The notes below the pieces were generated by a model, which was given only the letters and a program-made list of their open reading frames with translations, had not been told where the DNA came from and did not search any database. A DNA stretch of 64,000 nt from DAOPJM01 sp035399665 (GTDB taxonomy: Bacteria; Bacillota; Clostridia; Christensenellales; CAG-138), in contig DAOPJM010000006.1 of NCBI GenBank assembly GCA_035399665.1, forward strand, positions 5,846-69,845. Reading direction: 5' to 3'. Below are positions 1 through 7,886 of this stretch, one piece after another (position 1 is the stretch's first letter; every line of letters starts with the position of its first letter). The translations under genes were made by a program, and so were the position numbers.

Positions 1-166
1 TGACGTAGTCAAGGGTGAAGCTCGTCACGAATGGCGCGACGTAGGAACACGCCGTGCCGAAGGTGACAAAGACCGCCGCCAGGACAAGAAAGTGCTTCGA
101 GCCTGACAGCGCGGCTATCATTAGCCGCCACGGTGATTTCTTTTCCTTGTTTATTTTCTTACTCAT
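1..166 (-). CDS. ABC-type exporter, N-terminal fragment (cut by window edge)
   Basis: Only the first 55 codons are inside the window; the ATG is at 166-164 and the gene runs off the left edge. The translation begins with a lysine-rich cytoplasmic stretch (MSKKINKEKKSPW) followed by a hydrophobic helix (HFLVLAAVFVTFGTACSYV) and then a PFVTSFTLDYV segment. This is how the transmembrane domain of fused ABC exporters (MsbA/multidrug type) starts. The ATPase domain would lie outside, so the substrate cannot be judged. It sits downstream of priA on the same strand, where peptide deformylase and fmt are often found in Firmicutes. Confidence 0.6.
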   Translation of the reverse strand, partial: MSKKINKEKKSPWRLMIAALSGSKHFLVLAAVFVTFGTACSYVAPFVTSFTLDYV

Positions 167-276
167 TTTATCAATTTCCTAATTTCGTATTATGTCGTTT
201 TGCCTGCACCATATAGGGGCAAAGCGTTGAAAGGCTTATACCGAGCTTTCTTTATGCTTATATTCCAATCCGCATA

Positions 277-2508
277 TCAGTACATCTCCTGTGGGTTAAT
301 CTCTATCGCCGCCGCGCTCTGCTCGCCCGACTCCTTGTGAAAGGCGTACACGGCGTCAAGCATTGCCGGAAGGTTACGGGTTCTCAAGAGCTTTACAAGC
401 ACGCGATAGCGGTAGCTGCCCATTATCCTGAGCACAGGCGCGAAGTCGGCGGTGAGCAGCAGTATGTCCCCCGCCCCCTTGCCCTCCGCCGCGTTCTTCA
501 AAGCGGCCTCAAGCCCCATAGCGTAAGCCTTGCCGCGTGTCCCAAGACGGCGCTCGTCCTCGTCGGTCAAAAGCACGCTCACGAACACTGAGAACGGCGG
601 GTACAGGAGCTTCTTGCGCTCGGCTATCTCGTATTGGTAGAACGCGGGATAGTCCTGCGCGGCGGAGAAGCGTATCACGGGCGAATCGGGGCGGAAGGTC
701 TGAACCACGACACTACCCTCGAACTCGTCGCGCCCTGCGCGTCCCGCGACCTGCGTCAACAGCTGGAAGCTGCGCTCCGGTGAGCGGAAGTCGGGAAGGT
801 TCAAGGTGGTGTCCGCCGCGACCACGCCGACCAGGGTGACGTTGGGGAAGTCATGCCCCTTGGCTATCATCTGCGTTCCTATGAGCGCCTGCGCCTCTCC
901 CTTGGAGAACCGACCCAAAAGCTCCTCAAGCGCTCCCCTTTTGCGTACCGCGTCCGCGTCAAGCCTTATCGCCTTGACGTCGGGAAAGAGCGTGTTCAGC
1001 GCCTCCTCTACCTGCTCCGTGCCTATGCCGTGATGCTTGATGAAGGGCTTGCCGCAGCTTGGGCAAACCTCGGGAAGGTCGCGCCTTTCGCCGCAATAGT
1101 GGCACACCGCCTTGCCTATGGACTTATGGTAGGTCAGCGACACGTCGCAGTTGTCGCACTTTATCGCCTCGCCGCAGCTTCTGCACGCGACAAACGAGGA
1201 ATAGCCCCTGCGGTTGATGAACAGCATGGTCTGCCTGCCCGCCCCAAAGCAGTCCGACAGCAGATGGACAAGCCTGTCCGAGAAAATCCCGTTGTTGCCC
1301 GCCTTCAGCTCCGCCTGCATATCGATAACCTCCACCTTGGGCAGGGGTCTTCCCAATATGCGCTCAGGCAGCTCCACAAGCGTGTATACGCCCGACAATG
1401 CGCGATAATAGCTCACAAGCTGAGGCGTCGCGCTTCCCAAGATGAGCGTCCCGCCCACTATCGCCATGCGCTTTTTTGCGACCTCGATGGCGTTGTAGCG
1501 GGGCGTCTTTTCACTCTGATAGCTCGATTCGTGTTCCTCGTCCACGACGATAAGCCCCAAGTCCCTTACGGGAGCGAATACCGCGCTCCTTGCGCCCACG
1601 ACTATCCTTGCCTTGCCCTCGTTGATGCGCCTCCACTCGTCATAGCGTTCGCCCGCCGAAAGGCGGCTGTGCAGTACAGCGACGGTGTCCCCGAAGCGCG
1701 CCGAAAATCGGCGTATGGTCTGCGGGGTCAAGGCTATCTCCGGCACAAGCACAATCGCGCCTTTGCCAAGCTTGGCGCAGTACGACAGGGCGTGGAGATA
1801 AACCTCCGTCTTGCCGCTTCCCGTCACCCCGAACAGCAGCGCGGTCTTGCCGCCCTCGTCCATAAGACCGGTAATCTCGTCCACCGCGTCCCTCTGAGAG
1901 GGCGTCAGCTCGGGCGGAACATCGCGCTCCACCGCCTTTTGCGGCCGTCTGTAAACGCTGCGGCTATTGATTTCCACCAATCCCTTCTTGTGAAGGGCGG
2001 CGGCCGCGGTGCAGACCTTGGGTATGGAAGGCATAAGCTCATGAAGCGCAAGCTCCAAGCCGCTGTCCGTGAGCAGGCGTAAAAGCTCCTCCTGCGAGGA
2101 CGAGCGCATACCCTTTGAAAGGGCGGCGTTCGCGCCTTCCGCATCCTTAATGCGCACGGTGCGCACCACCTTCTCGCTCACCCGTTCGCCGCGAAGCTGC
2201 GCGGGTATCATAAGCCTCAAAGCGTCCACCCAAAGGCTGTGGTAGGCTCTGCGTATCCATTTTGACAGCTCTAACTGCTCCTCACTAAAGACGGGCAGCC
2301 TTCCGATTATTCCTGCTATGTCCTTTACATTTTCAAGCTCCGTGTCGTCTTTTTTGGCAACAACAAAACCCTCCTTCAGGGTATTGCCCCTGCCGAAGGG
2401 TACTTTAACATGCTGTCCTATTTCTACGGACAGCGTATTGGGTATGCGGTATGTAAAGCTTGAATCGACGGCAGCCGTGGCTATATCGACTATGACCTCC
2501 GCGTACAT
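277..2508 (-). CDS. priA: Primosomal protein N' (replication restart helicase PriA)
   Basis: A 743-residue superfamily 2 DNA helicase that reloads the replisome at stalled forks. In order it shows an N-terminal DNA-binding domain, a Walker A motif (FGVTGSGKTE, about residue 228), a DEEH box (VVDEEHESSYQ), a zinc-binding insert with eight cysteines in CxxC pairs (CRSCG, CDNCD, CHYCG, CPSCG, about residues 440-490) and helicase motifs V and VI (GTQMIAKGHDFPNV, QVAGRAGR). Length is normal for the family. It is the last gene of the yicC-remA-gmk-rpoZ group; coaBC, which usually lies between rpoZ and priA in Firmicutes, is not here. Confidence 0.97.
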   Translation of the reverse strand: MYAEVIVDIATAAVDSSFTYRIPNTLSVEIGQHVKVPFGRGNTLKEGFVVAKKDDTELENVKDIAGIIGRLPVFSEEQLELSKWIRRAYHSLWVDALRLMIPAQLRGERVSEKVVRTVRIKDAEGANAALSKGMRSSSQEELLRLLTDSGLELALHELMPSIPKVCTAAAALHKKGLVEINSRSVYRRPQKAVERDVPPELTPSQRDAVDEITGLMDEGGKTALLFGVTGSGKTEVYLHALSYCAKLGKGAIVLVPEIALTPQTIRRFSARFGDTVAVLHSRLSAGERYDEWRRINEGKARIVVGARSAVFAPVRDLGLIVVDEEHESSYQSEKTPRYNAIEVAKKRMAIVGGTLILGSATPQLVSYYRALSGVYTLVELPERILGRPLPKVEVIDMQAELKAGNNGIFSDRLVHLLSDCFGAGRQTMLFINRRGYSSFVACRSCGEAIKCDNCDVSLTYHKSIGKAVCHYCGERRDLPEVCPSCGKPFIKHHGIGTEQVEEALNTLFPDVKAIRLDADAVRKRGALEELLGRFSKGEAQALIGTQMIAKGHDFPNVTLVGVVAADTTLNLPDFRSPERSFQLLTQVAGRAGRDEFEGSVVVQTFRPDSPVIRFSAAQDYPAFYQYEIAERKKLLYPPFSVFVSVLLTDEDERRLGTRGKAYAMGLEAALKNAAEGKGAGDILLLTADFAPVLRIMGSYRYRVLVKLLRTRNLPAMLDAVYAFHKESGEQSAAAIEINPQEMY

Positions 2509-2570
2509 GGTACCCCCTTTAGGGCGCCCAAGCTATACCGAAACCCGCTGTGTCACGCGGGTAATATGGT

Positions 2571-2762
2571 TTAGCCTTCGGGCTTGTCCACGCGCACGGT
2601 GCCTGCGTACAGCTCATCGACCGCGACCGAGACGGGCTTTCTGCCATTGAGTCTCATCGGGTCGTCCTGAAGCTCCCTTGCGCGTTTGTAAACCGCCGTC
2701 ACCAACATGTAACGGCTTCCTGTTTTCTTTACCAACTCATTTACGGGCGGGCGATTAAGCAT
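2571..2762 (-). CDS. rpoZ: DNA-directed RNA polymerase omega subunit
   Basis: A 63-residue omega subunit, which helps assemble and stabilise RNA polymerase. The start chosen is the ATG at 2762-2760 (MLNRPPVNELVKK); a longer reading frame runs upstream to 2822 but only through the end of gmk. A strong Shine-Dalgarno (AAAGGAG) lies nine bases before this ATG, inside the last codons of gmk, and the gmk stop is two bases upstream, so the two are translationally coupled. The conserved RYMLVTAVYKRARELQ and KPVSVAVDEL segments identify the family. Position between gmk and priA agrees with Firmicute gene order. Confidence 0.92.
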   Translation of the reverse strand: MLNRPPVNELVKKTGSRYMLVTAVYKRARELQDDPMRLNGRKPVSVAVDELYAGTVRVDKPEG

Positions 2763-2764
2763 AT

Positions 2765-3385
2765 CTATTGCACTCCTTTTTGAATACTTTCTATGAAATC
2801 CGAGTTGCGCGACACCCTGCACCTTTCGGCCCTCAGTATGGCCTCAAAACGCGAGACCGCGGCGTCGATAACATCGTTAACAATAACGTAGTCAAAGCTT
2901 GAAATATGCCGAAGCTCCTCGAAGGCGGTCGCCGAGCGCCGCTCTATCTGCTCGGGGGTCTCGGTGCCGCGTCCTATGAGCCGTGACTTCAGCTGTGACA
3001 TTGACGGCGGAGCGATGAACACGAGCAGCGCGTCCGGAAAGGAGCTTTTAACCTTCAATGCCCCCTGAACGTCTATCTCAAGCATTACTGACCTGCCGCA
3101 TGAAAGCTCACTCTCAACGAAGCTCCTGGGCGTCCCATAGTAATGGGAGCCGAACACATGCATGTATTCCAAAAACTTCCCCCGCTTTGCCATATCAAGG
3201 AATTCTTCCTCGCTGCGATAGAAGTAATGTACCCCCTCTATCTCGCCCGGACGGGGCTTGCGGGTCGTCACCGACACCGACATCCGTATGTCGCTGTGAC
3301 GCTCCAGCATAAGCCCGTTGATTGTCCCCTTGCCCACTCCCGCAGGCCCTGAAACCACCAACAACAGACCGTCTCTATTCTGCAT
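2765..3385 (-). CDS. gmk: Guanylate kinase
   Basis: Phosphorylates GMP to GDP with ATP. The 206-residue protein starts at the ATG at 3385 (MQNRDGLLLVVSGPAG); the longer frame to 3517 is antisense noise from remA. It has the P-loop GPAGVGKGT, the GMP-binding segment (SVTTRKPRPGEIEGVHYFY), the KxGxFLEY-type segment around KRGKFLEYMHVFGSHYGT and the lid region RLIGRGTETPEQIERR. The start overlaps the end of remA by 11 bases, and the stop is followed after two bases by the rpoZ start, so expression is probably coupled along the group. Confidence 0.96.
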   Translation of the reverse strand: MQNRDGLLLVVSGPAGVGKGTINGLMLERHSDIRMSVSVTTRKPRPGEIEGVHYFYRSEEEFLDMAKRGKFLEYMHVFGSHYYGTPRSFVESELSCGRSVMLEIDVQGALKVKSSFPDALLVFIAPPSMSQLKSRLIGRGTETPEQIERRSATAFEELRHISSFDYVIVNDVIDAAVSRFEAILRAERCRVSRNSDFIESIQKGVQ

Positions 3386-3641
3386 TAACGCTTCCTCCGG
3401 ATTTTTGTAGGTTTTCGATTCTTCCCTGTATCGTCTCGGGCTGAAGGGCGGACAGGATAATATGTCCGTCATCCATGAACAGCACGGCGCGGGTGCGCCT
3501 GCCGCAGCTTGCGTCAACGAGCTGGGGCTTGCCGCGCATCTCTGTGACTATGCGCTTTATCGGCGCGGAATCCGACGACACTATCGCGCAAATGCGCTCC
3601 GCCGCCGCCAAATTGCCGAACCCTATGCTGACAAGCAACAT
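3375..3641 (-). CDS. remA: RemA/DUF370 family DNA-binding regulator
   Basis: An 88-residue member of the DUF370 family. RemA of Bacillus subtilis is an oligomeric DNA-binding activator of biofilm matrix and osmoprotectant genes. Family marks are the start MLLVSIGFGNLAAAERI, the central APIKRIVTEMRGK and the TRAVLFMDDGHIILSAL segment. It is placed between yicC and gmk exactly as in Bacillus (yloC-remA-gmk), three bases after yicC and overlapping gmk. Whether it controls matrix genes in this organism cannot be told from the sequence; the sortase and sorting-signal protein at 37-39 kb are possible but unproven targets. Confidence 0.9.
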   Translation of the reverse strand: MLLVSIGFGNLAAAERICAIVSSDSAPIKRIVTEMRGKPQLVDASCGRRTRAVLFMDDGHIILSALQPETIQGRIENLQKSGGSVNAE

Positions 3642-3644
3642 CGC

Positions 3645-4520
3645 TTACTCCAAATTCTGCACCTGCTCGCGTATCTTCTCAAGCAGAGCCTTATTCTCAA
3701 GCACGGCCGCGGTCATGTCCGCATCGAAGGACTTCGACCCCGTCGTATTGGTCTCGCGAAACATCTCCTGAACAAGGGTGTCCAGCTTCTTGCCGCAGGG
3801 CTCATTCCCGCCAAGCTCATTTTGAAACTGCGAGATATGGCTGCGCATACGGCACAGCTCCTCGTCCACCGATGCGCGGTCGGCAAACACCGCCACTTCC
3901 ATCGCAAGCCTTGAAGGGTCTGCCTCGACGCCGTCCAAGAGCTTTGTTATTCGCTCCGAAAGCTTGACCTTGTATTCCTCAACGACCTGCGGGGCGCGCA
4001 GCTCAAGCCTGTTCACCACGGACTCGACCTCGTTTAGGTATCCCTCTATCACCGCTTTGAGGTTATCTCCCTCCACGCGGCGCATGGCGGCAAGCGCGTC
4101 TGAGGCAAGCTCGGCGGCCTTGGCCGCAAGCTGCATCACGGCCTGCTCATCGTCCTCGCCACGCACTATCTCAAACACGTCGGGAAGGGCTATGGCGCGG
4201 CTCAGGGTCAGGTCGTCGGACAGGCTCAAAGTCTTGTTGGCCTCTCTTGCGGCTCTCACATAGGCCGCCAAAAGCTCCGAGTCACAGCTTATCGTTACGG
4301 AGTCGCTGCGGCAGTTGGTATAGCCCGCGTAAACGTCGATATGCCCCCTCGCGAAGCGCTTCTTCAGCACGCCGCGCACCACGTCCTCGGCGGCGGCGAC
4401 GTTGCGCGGGAAGCGCATCGACAGGTCAAGACAGCGATGATTCACGCTCTTTAGCTCAACGGTGAACTCCCTGCCGTCAAGAGACGCCGTTCCCTTGCCG
4501 TAGCCTGTCATACTGTTCAT
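3645..4520 (-). CDS. yicC: YicC/YloC family endoribonuclease
   Basis: A 291-residue YicC/YloC protein. Members have been characterised as hexameric endoribonucleases. The typical start MNSMTGYGKG is at 4520, with GGAGGT seven bases upstream; the frame is open five codons further but without a better start. The C-terminal family block is present (GKKLDTLVQEMFRETNTTGSK, near residues 245-265). It opens the yicC-remA-gmk-rpoZ-priA group and is preceded by a plausible promoter at 4547-4576. Confidence 0.93.
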   Translation of the reverse strand: MNSMTGYGKGTASLDGREFTVELKSVNHRCLDLSMRFPRNVAAAEDVVRGVLKKRFARGHIDVYAGYTNCRSDSVTISCDSELLAAYVRAAREANKTLSLSDDLTLSRAIALPDVFEIVRGEDDEQAVMQLAAKAAELASDALAAMRRVEGDNLKAVIEGYLNEVESVVNRLELRAPQVVEEYKVKLSERITKLLDGVEADPSRLAMEVAVFADRASVDEELCRMRSHISQFQNELGGNEPCGKKLDTLVQEMFRETNTTGSKSFDADMTAAVLENKALLEKIREQVQNLE

Positions 4521-4546
4521 GCAGCGTACCTCCACTAAAACATCCC

Positions 4547-4576
4547 ATTATAACACAGCCACAGCCCAAAGCACAA
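4547..4576 (-). promoter_or_regulatory. Probable promoter of the yicC-remA-gmk-rpoZ-priA group
   Basis: Read on the minus strand, TTGTGC (4576-4571) and a perfect TATAAT (4552-4547) are separated by 18 bases, ending 26 bases before the yicC ATG. The -10 is strong and the -35 matches partly. Confidence 0.55.
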
Positions 4577-4622
4577 GGGCAAACACTCGGTGTTTTGGTA
4601 TTGCGGCGGGTTATTATGCGTC

Positions 4623-4679
4623 AAAAATCCGGACAAGCGCCAATTAAAGGGGCAAGCCCTAAACGGCCTTGGCTCCGGA
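4623..4679 (-). terminator. Intrinsic terminator after the DUF1292 pair
   Basis: On the minus strand, TCCGGA-GCCAA pairs with TTGGC and a distal TCCGGA (a small internal loop on one side), followed directly by TTTTTGA. It lies about 60 bases after the stop of the 4737-5039 gene and would end the ireB-ruvX-DUF1292 transcript. Confidence 0.6.
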
Positions 4680-4736
4680 CTTCACACTCATCCCATTATC
4701 GCTGACGAAAATTGCTAAAAAGGGGGCGAGAACCTG

Positions 4737-5039
4737 TCAGTCCTTGTCGTCCTCGGCGTCGGCCGCGTCAAGCTCCGCCTCATAAAGCTCGTTGAACGCG
4801 GCGAAAACCTCGTCCAACAGGACTTCGTTTTCTATTCCGGAGAACAGCATATCGTCGCCGTCCTCGGTAACCTCAAGTATCAGCACCTCGTCGTCCTCTA
4901 TGTCCACGCTGTCGTCCAGCGGGGTCATGGCGGCGTAACGCTTGCCCTCATAGTTGAAAACCATGATGAGGTCAAAATCCACCTCGCTGCCGTTCTCGTC
5001 GGTCAGCGTGACGATGTTGTTGTCAACCAATTCTTCCAT
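4737..5039 (-). CDS. DUF1292 domain protein (YrzB-like)
   Basis: A 100-residue, very acidic protein. The pattern VTLTDENGSEVDFDLIMVF, then YEGKRYAAMTP and EDDEVLILEV, is typical of DUF1292 (YrzB in Bacillus), which commonly follows ireB and ruvX. No catalytic residues are known for the family and its function is undetermined. The C-terminus is an Asp/Glu-rich tail (LDAADAEDDKD). It follows a paralogous DUF1292 gene after 14 bases and is the last gene before a terminator. Confidence 0.85.
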   Translation of the reverse strand: MEELVDNNIVTLTDENGSEVDFDLIMVFNYEGKRYAAMTPLDDSVDIEDDEVLILEVTEDGDDMLFSGIENEVLLDEVFAAFNELYEAELDAADAEDDKD

Positions 5040-5053
5040 TGTATTCTCCTTAC

Positions 5054-5347
5054 TTAAAACGCGGGCGGGTTGTCCGCGCTCGAATCAATCATGTCCATAA
5101 TCTTGTTCATCACCGCGAGCGTTAAGGCCTCGTCGATGACCTGTGAAAACTGATAGCCGCCCTCCACCTCGTCAACGTGCATCAGGAAGAACTGTGGTTC
5201 GTCCTCGATAGTCTCGTCGGGTTCGGCGGGCGTCAGCATTGCGTAGTAACGCCCCTCATGCTCCACCGTGGCCGCAATGTCGAAGTCCACGGCGACGCCG
5301 TTGTCCGCGACAAGAGTGACCTTTGGGGATTCATCTGAAATGTTCAT
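5054..5347 (-). CDS. DUF1292 domain protein, second copy
   Basis: A 97-residue paralogue of the neighbouring 4737-5039 gene, with the same layout: VTLVADNGVAVDFDIAATV, then HEGRYYAMLTP, then an acidic segment and a hydrophobic FFLMHVDEVEGGYQF strand. It ends in a helix and a short tail (DNPPAF) instead of the acidic tail of its partner. It lies between ruvX and the first copy on the same strand and is presumably co-transcribed. Function is unknown. The pairing of two different DUF1292 genes in this cluster is less common than a single copy. Confidence 0.8.
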   Translation of the reverse strand: MNISDESPKVTLVADNGVAVDFDIAATVEHEGRYYAMLTPAEPDETIEDEPQFFLMHVDEVEGGYQFSQVIDEALTLAVMNKIMDMIDSSADNPPAF

Positions 5348-5391
5348 CTATCGCGCCCTCCTCGTTGTTTGCTTTGTTTATCTCTCTTTGT

Positions 5392-5817
5392 TTACCTGGC
5401 TCTGTTGCGCTCTCGTTCCATATATCCTTGCAGGATGACCACGGCCGCAAGCTTGTCTATGACCGTCTTGCGCTTTGCGCGGGACACATCGGCGTCCAAC
5501 AGCACCCTGCTTGCCGCCATGGTCGTCATGCGCTCGTCGTAAAAGTCGTGTTCGCCGTCCCAGCTCTCCAGTATCCTGTCCGCAAAGCGTTGAATCTTCT
5601 CCGCCTGAGGGCCGTAGCTGCCGTCCATATTGCGCGGCAGACCGAACAGCAGCTTGCAGGGCGAATACCGCTTCGCAAGCTCCAAGATATGCTCCACGTC
5701 CTTGTCGCGGTTTTGGCGCGTATAGGTCTCCACCCCCTGGGCGCTTATCCCAAGGGCGTCCGAAACCGCCACGCCTATGCGCTTTTCGCCGACGTCAAGA
5801 GCTAATATCCTAATCAT
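5392..5817 (-). CDS. ruvX: Putative Holliday junction resolvase / pre-16S rRNA nuclease YqgF
   Basis: A 141-residue YqgF/RuvX RNase H-fold nuclease. The start is the ATG at 5817 (MIRILALDVGEKRIGVAVSD); the ORF runs upstream to 5904 only through ireB. DVGEKRIGVA carries the first catalytic Asp, LLFGLPRNMDGSYG carries the conserved G-P-N-G loop, and YDERMTTMAA provides the acidic motif (DER). It overlaps the 3' end of ireB by eight bases. The family is proposed to mature the 16S rRNA 5' end in Escherichia coli; a resolvase role has also been proposed. Confidence 0.93.
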   Translation of the reverse strand: MIRILALDVGEKRIGVAVSDALGISAQGVETYTRQNRDKDVEHILELAKRYSPCKLLFGLPRNMDGSYGPQAEKIQRFADRILESWDGEHDFYDERMTTMAASRVLLDADVSRAKRKTVIDKLAAVVILQGYMERERNRAR

Positions 5818-6079
5818 TCGACCGCTTCTGCTCGGTGACGTAAAAACGCACAAGCTCCTCCAAGAGCTCGTCACGCTCGATGCGCAGGATAAGGTAGCGC
5901 GCATTGTTGTAGCTGGTGATATAGGTTGGATCGCCCGAAAGCAGATAGCCGACTATCTGGCTTACGGGGTCGTAGCCCTTTTGCTCCATTGCCTCGTATA
6001 CCGTCATCAAAACCTCGCGGGCGCTCTTGGGCTCACGATTGTTCTTGAAGCGGGTCGTTCCGCCCGACACATCGTTCAT
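5810..6079 (-). CDS. ireB: IreB family regulatory phosphoprotein (UPF0297)
   Basis: An 89-residue IreB/YrzL protein. In Enterococcus faecalis IreB is phosphorylated on threonines near its N-terminus by the Ser/Thr kinase IreK and acts in cephalosporin resistance. The start is the ATG at 6079 (MNDVSGGTTRFKNN), with GGAGGT eight bases upstream; Thr8-Thr9 before Arg-Phe occupy the region of the phosphorylated threonines. The block VYEAMEQKGYDPVSQIVGYLLSGDPTYI is split here as VYEAMEQKGYDPVSQ and VGYLLSGDPTYITS, both diagnostic. It leads the ireB-ruvX-DUF1292 unit. No PASTA kinase is in the window. Confidence 0.93.
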   Translation of the reverse strand: MNDVSGGTTRFKNNREPKSAREVLMTVYEAMEQKGYDPVSQIVGYLLSGDPTYITSYNNARYLILRIERDELLEELVRFYVTEQKRSND

Positions 6080-6109
6080 CTTTCGATACCTCCGTTGGTA
6101 ATCACAGCC

Positions 6110-6138
6110 ATTATAACCTATCCGCAATACTTTTTCAA
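6110..6138 (-). promoter_or_regulatory. Probable promoter of ireB-ruvX-DUF1292
   Basis: On the minus strand TTGAAA (6138-6133), 17 bases, TATAAT (6115-6110), 30 bases before the ireB start. Confidence 0.7.
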
Positions 6139-6216
6139 ACCCTAAATACAATTCACCTAAAAAACTTTACCGTCATACTATGGAGCATGACTAAAAACGG
6201 AGGTACCGGTATAAAA

Positions 6217-7215
6217 ATGAAGAAGTTCTTTTGTCTGCTCTTATGCGCGCTGCTCCTTATCCTGCCCTTGGCCTGCGAAAAGGCGGAGAAGGACGCCGAG
6301 CTTGTCACCGTGGAACTGCACGAGGTGACCCGCTCCGTGTTCTACGCGCCGCAATACGTCGCTGCGGCTCTCGGCTTTTTTGAGGAGGAGGGCTTGCAGG
6401 TGAACATCACCACCTCGGGCGGCTCTGACAAGGCCATGACCGCCATGCTCGCGGGCGAGGCCGACATCATCCTGACAGGTCCCGAAACCTGCGTGTACGT
6501 CGCCGCCGAAGGCAGAAGCGACGCGCCCGTGATAATCGGGCAGCTCACAAGACGCGACGGCTCCTTCCTTGTCTCCCGCGTCGATGAGCCGAACTTTGAT
6601 TGGTCCAACCTTGAAGGCAAGACCGTAATAGGCGGCCGCCCCGGCGGTATGCCGCTCATGACCCTGCTTTACGTCATGAACCAGCACGGGCTTACGCCCG
6701 GCGTGAACGTTGAGGTTATCGACTCGATACAGTTCCCCCTTATGGCCGGCGCCTTTGAGGGCGGCACGGGCGATTATGTAACCCTCTTTGAGCCGACCGC
6801 GACCGAGTTCGAAAAGGCCGGCAAGGGCTACATCGTGGCGTCTGTCGGTATGGATTCGGGCAACATCCCCTATACCGTCTACGCCATGACCCCGACCGCG
6901 TTGGCGGAAAAGCCGGAGCTTGCGGAGGCCTTCATTCGCGCCATCTACAAAGCTCAGCAGTGGATACTCACCGCGACAGACCTTGAAGTCGCCAAGGCCA
7001 TGCAGCCCTACTTCCCCGACGCCTCCGAGGAAAGCCTCACCTATGTCGCAAGCTCCTACCGCGAGTCGCAGGCGTGGAAAACCGAACCCATGATGTATCA
7101 GGAGGACTATGAGCATCTCTTGGACGTCATAGAGTTCAACGGCTTCTTGACCGTCCGCCCCGCCTTCGAGGACGTTGTAAACAACAGCATCGCCGAAAAG
7201 GTTATGGGAGAATAA
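6217..7215 (+). CDS. ABC transporter substrate-binding lipoprotein, NMT1/SsuA-like
   Basis: A 332-residue periplasmic-binding-type protein, secreted as a lipoprotein. The start is the ATG at 6217 after GGAGGT. The signal peptide MKKFFCLLLCALLLILPLAC ends in a lipobox (LPLAC) with Cys20. The mature part fits the NMT1/THI5/SsuA class: FYAPQYVAAALGFFEEEGL, GEADIILTGPET, GKTVIGGRPGGMPLM and a long helical C-terminus (AEAFIRAIYKAQQW). Such proteins bind sulfonates, nitrate or pyrimidine and thiamine precursors; the ligand is not evident. No permease or ATPase gene adjoins it, and repeats follow on the 3' side, so the transport partner must be elsewhere or lost. Confidence 0.85.
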   Translation: MKKFFCLLLCALLLILPLACEKAEKDAELVTVELHEVTRSVFYAPQYVAAALGFFEEEGLQVNITTSGGSDKAMTAMLAGEADIILTGPETCVYVAAEGRSDAPVIIGQLTRRDGSFLVSRVDEPNFDWSNLEGKTVIGGRPGGMPLMTLLYVMNQHGLTPGVNVEVIDSIQFPLMAGAFEGGTGDYVTLFEPTATEFEKAGKGYIVASVGMDSGNIPYTVYAMTPTALAEKPELAEAFIRAIYKAQQWILTATDLEVAKAMQPYFPDASEESLTYVASSYRESQAWKTEPMMYQEDYEHLLDVIEFNGFLTVRPAFEDVVNNSIAEKVMGE

Positions 7216-7345
7216 TCCCTGCGGCGCAGCTTACGGGGAATCGTGGGCGCCGCTTACGGGGAACGGTGGGAAACCGTGGAGCGCCGCCAAAGTGGAATAC
7301 CGTGGGGCGCCGCCCCACGCCCCGCCAAAGGGGAACCTTTAGGTA
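7216..7345. repeat. Degenerate GC-rich direct repeats
   Basis: About three imperfect units of the form GTGG(G/A)GCGCCGCC... followed by (G)GGGAA follow each other, beginning near 7240, 7276 and 7309. The third contains a perfect GGGGCGCCGCCCC palindrome. No ORF with coding character covers the stretch. Confidence 0.5.
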
Positions 7346-7388
7346 AAGCTTCGCCCTTACTGATTCCCCACTAAACTTCAAATACTGA

Positions 7389-7421
7389 ACGGGCAAAGTC
7401 GGTTCACCCGTCTTTGCCCGT
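7389..7421 (+). terminator. Hairpin after the substrate-binding protein gene
   Basis: ACGGGCAAAG (7389-7398) pairs perfectly with CTTTGCCCGT (7412-7421). No clear U-tract follows (TCCGTTGG), so termination is possible but not certain. Confidence 0.4.
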
Positions 7422-7549
7422 TCCGTTGGCGTATAACGATATTGATCTTGGACAGTCTGACTTTGGACTTCTTCCCGTTGGGATATAATGGAAAAACTAC
7501 ATCTTTACTGTCATTTCTTTATTCCATCTTCTTATCACCCCACCCCCGC

Positions 7550-7824
7550 TGTCATCCTGAGCTTTGCGAAGGATCTTGCGGAAAANNNNNNNNNNNNNNN
7601 NNNNNNNNNNNNNNNNNNNNNNNNNNNNNNNNNNNNNNNNNNNNNNNNNNNNNNNNNNNNNNNNNNNNNNNNNNNNNNNNNNNNNTCTTGCGGAAAACAT
7701 GAAAGTCATGGGGCGCTCACGGCGGGAACATGACCAATGATGGCGGAAATCCCACGGGGGAGCGCCACTATCGCCGCAAGTCTGTTTCAAGATCCTTCGC
7801 CGCGGTTCGCTCCTCAGGATGACA
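7550..7824. repeat. Palindromic intergenic repeat, copy 1 (interrupted by a gap)
   Basis: Begins TGTCATCCTGAGC...AAGGATCTTG and ends CAAGATCCTTCG...CTCAGGATGACA, so the ends are inverted repeats of about 30 bases. A 100-N gap (7586-7685) sits in the left part. The inner part has GGGGCGCTCACGGCGGGA and CCCACGGGGGAGCG, shared with other copies. Confidence 0.85.
7586..7685. other. Assembly gap (100 N)
   Basis: A run of exactly 100 N inside palindromic repeat copy 1. TCTTGCGGAAAA occurs on both sides, suggesting a tandem repeat collapsed in assembly; true length unknown. Confidence 0.95.
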
Positions 7825-7886
7825 GCCGGGCTTTGTCCCCTGCACCTTTGCCCAATGACATGATTGCACCGTCACCCCACCCCCGC

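Noticed and set aside
853..2082. A 409-codon open frame on the plus strand opposite priA
   Set aside because: It has no recognisable motif, is Arg/Leu/His-rich as antisense frames of GC-rich genes are, and lies fully within the unambiguous priA gene.
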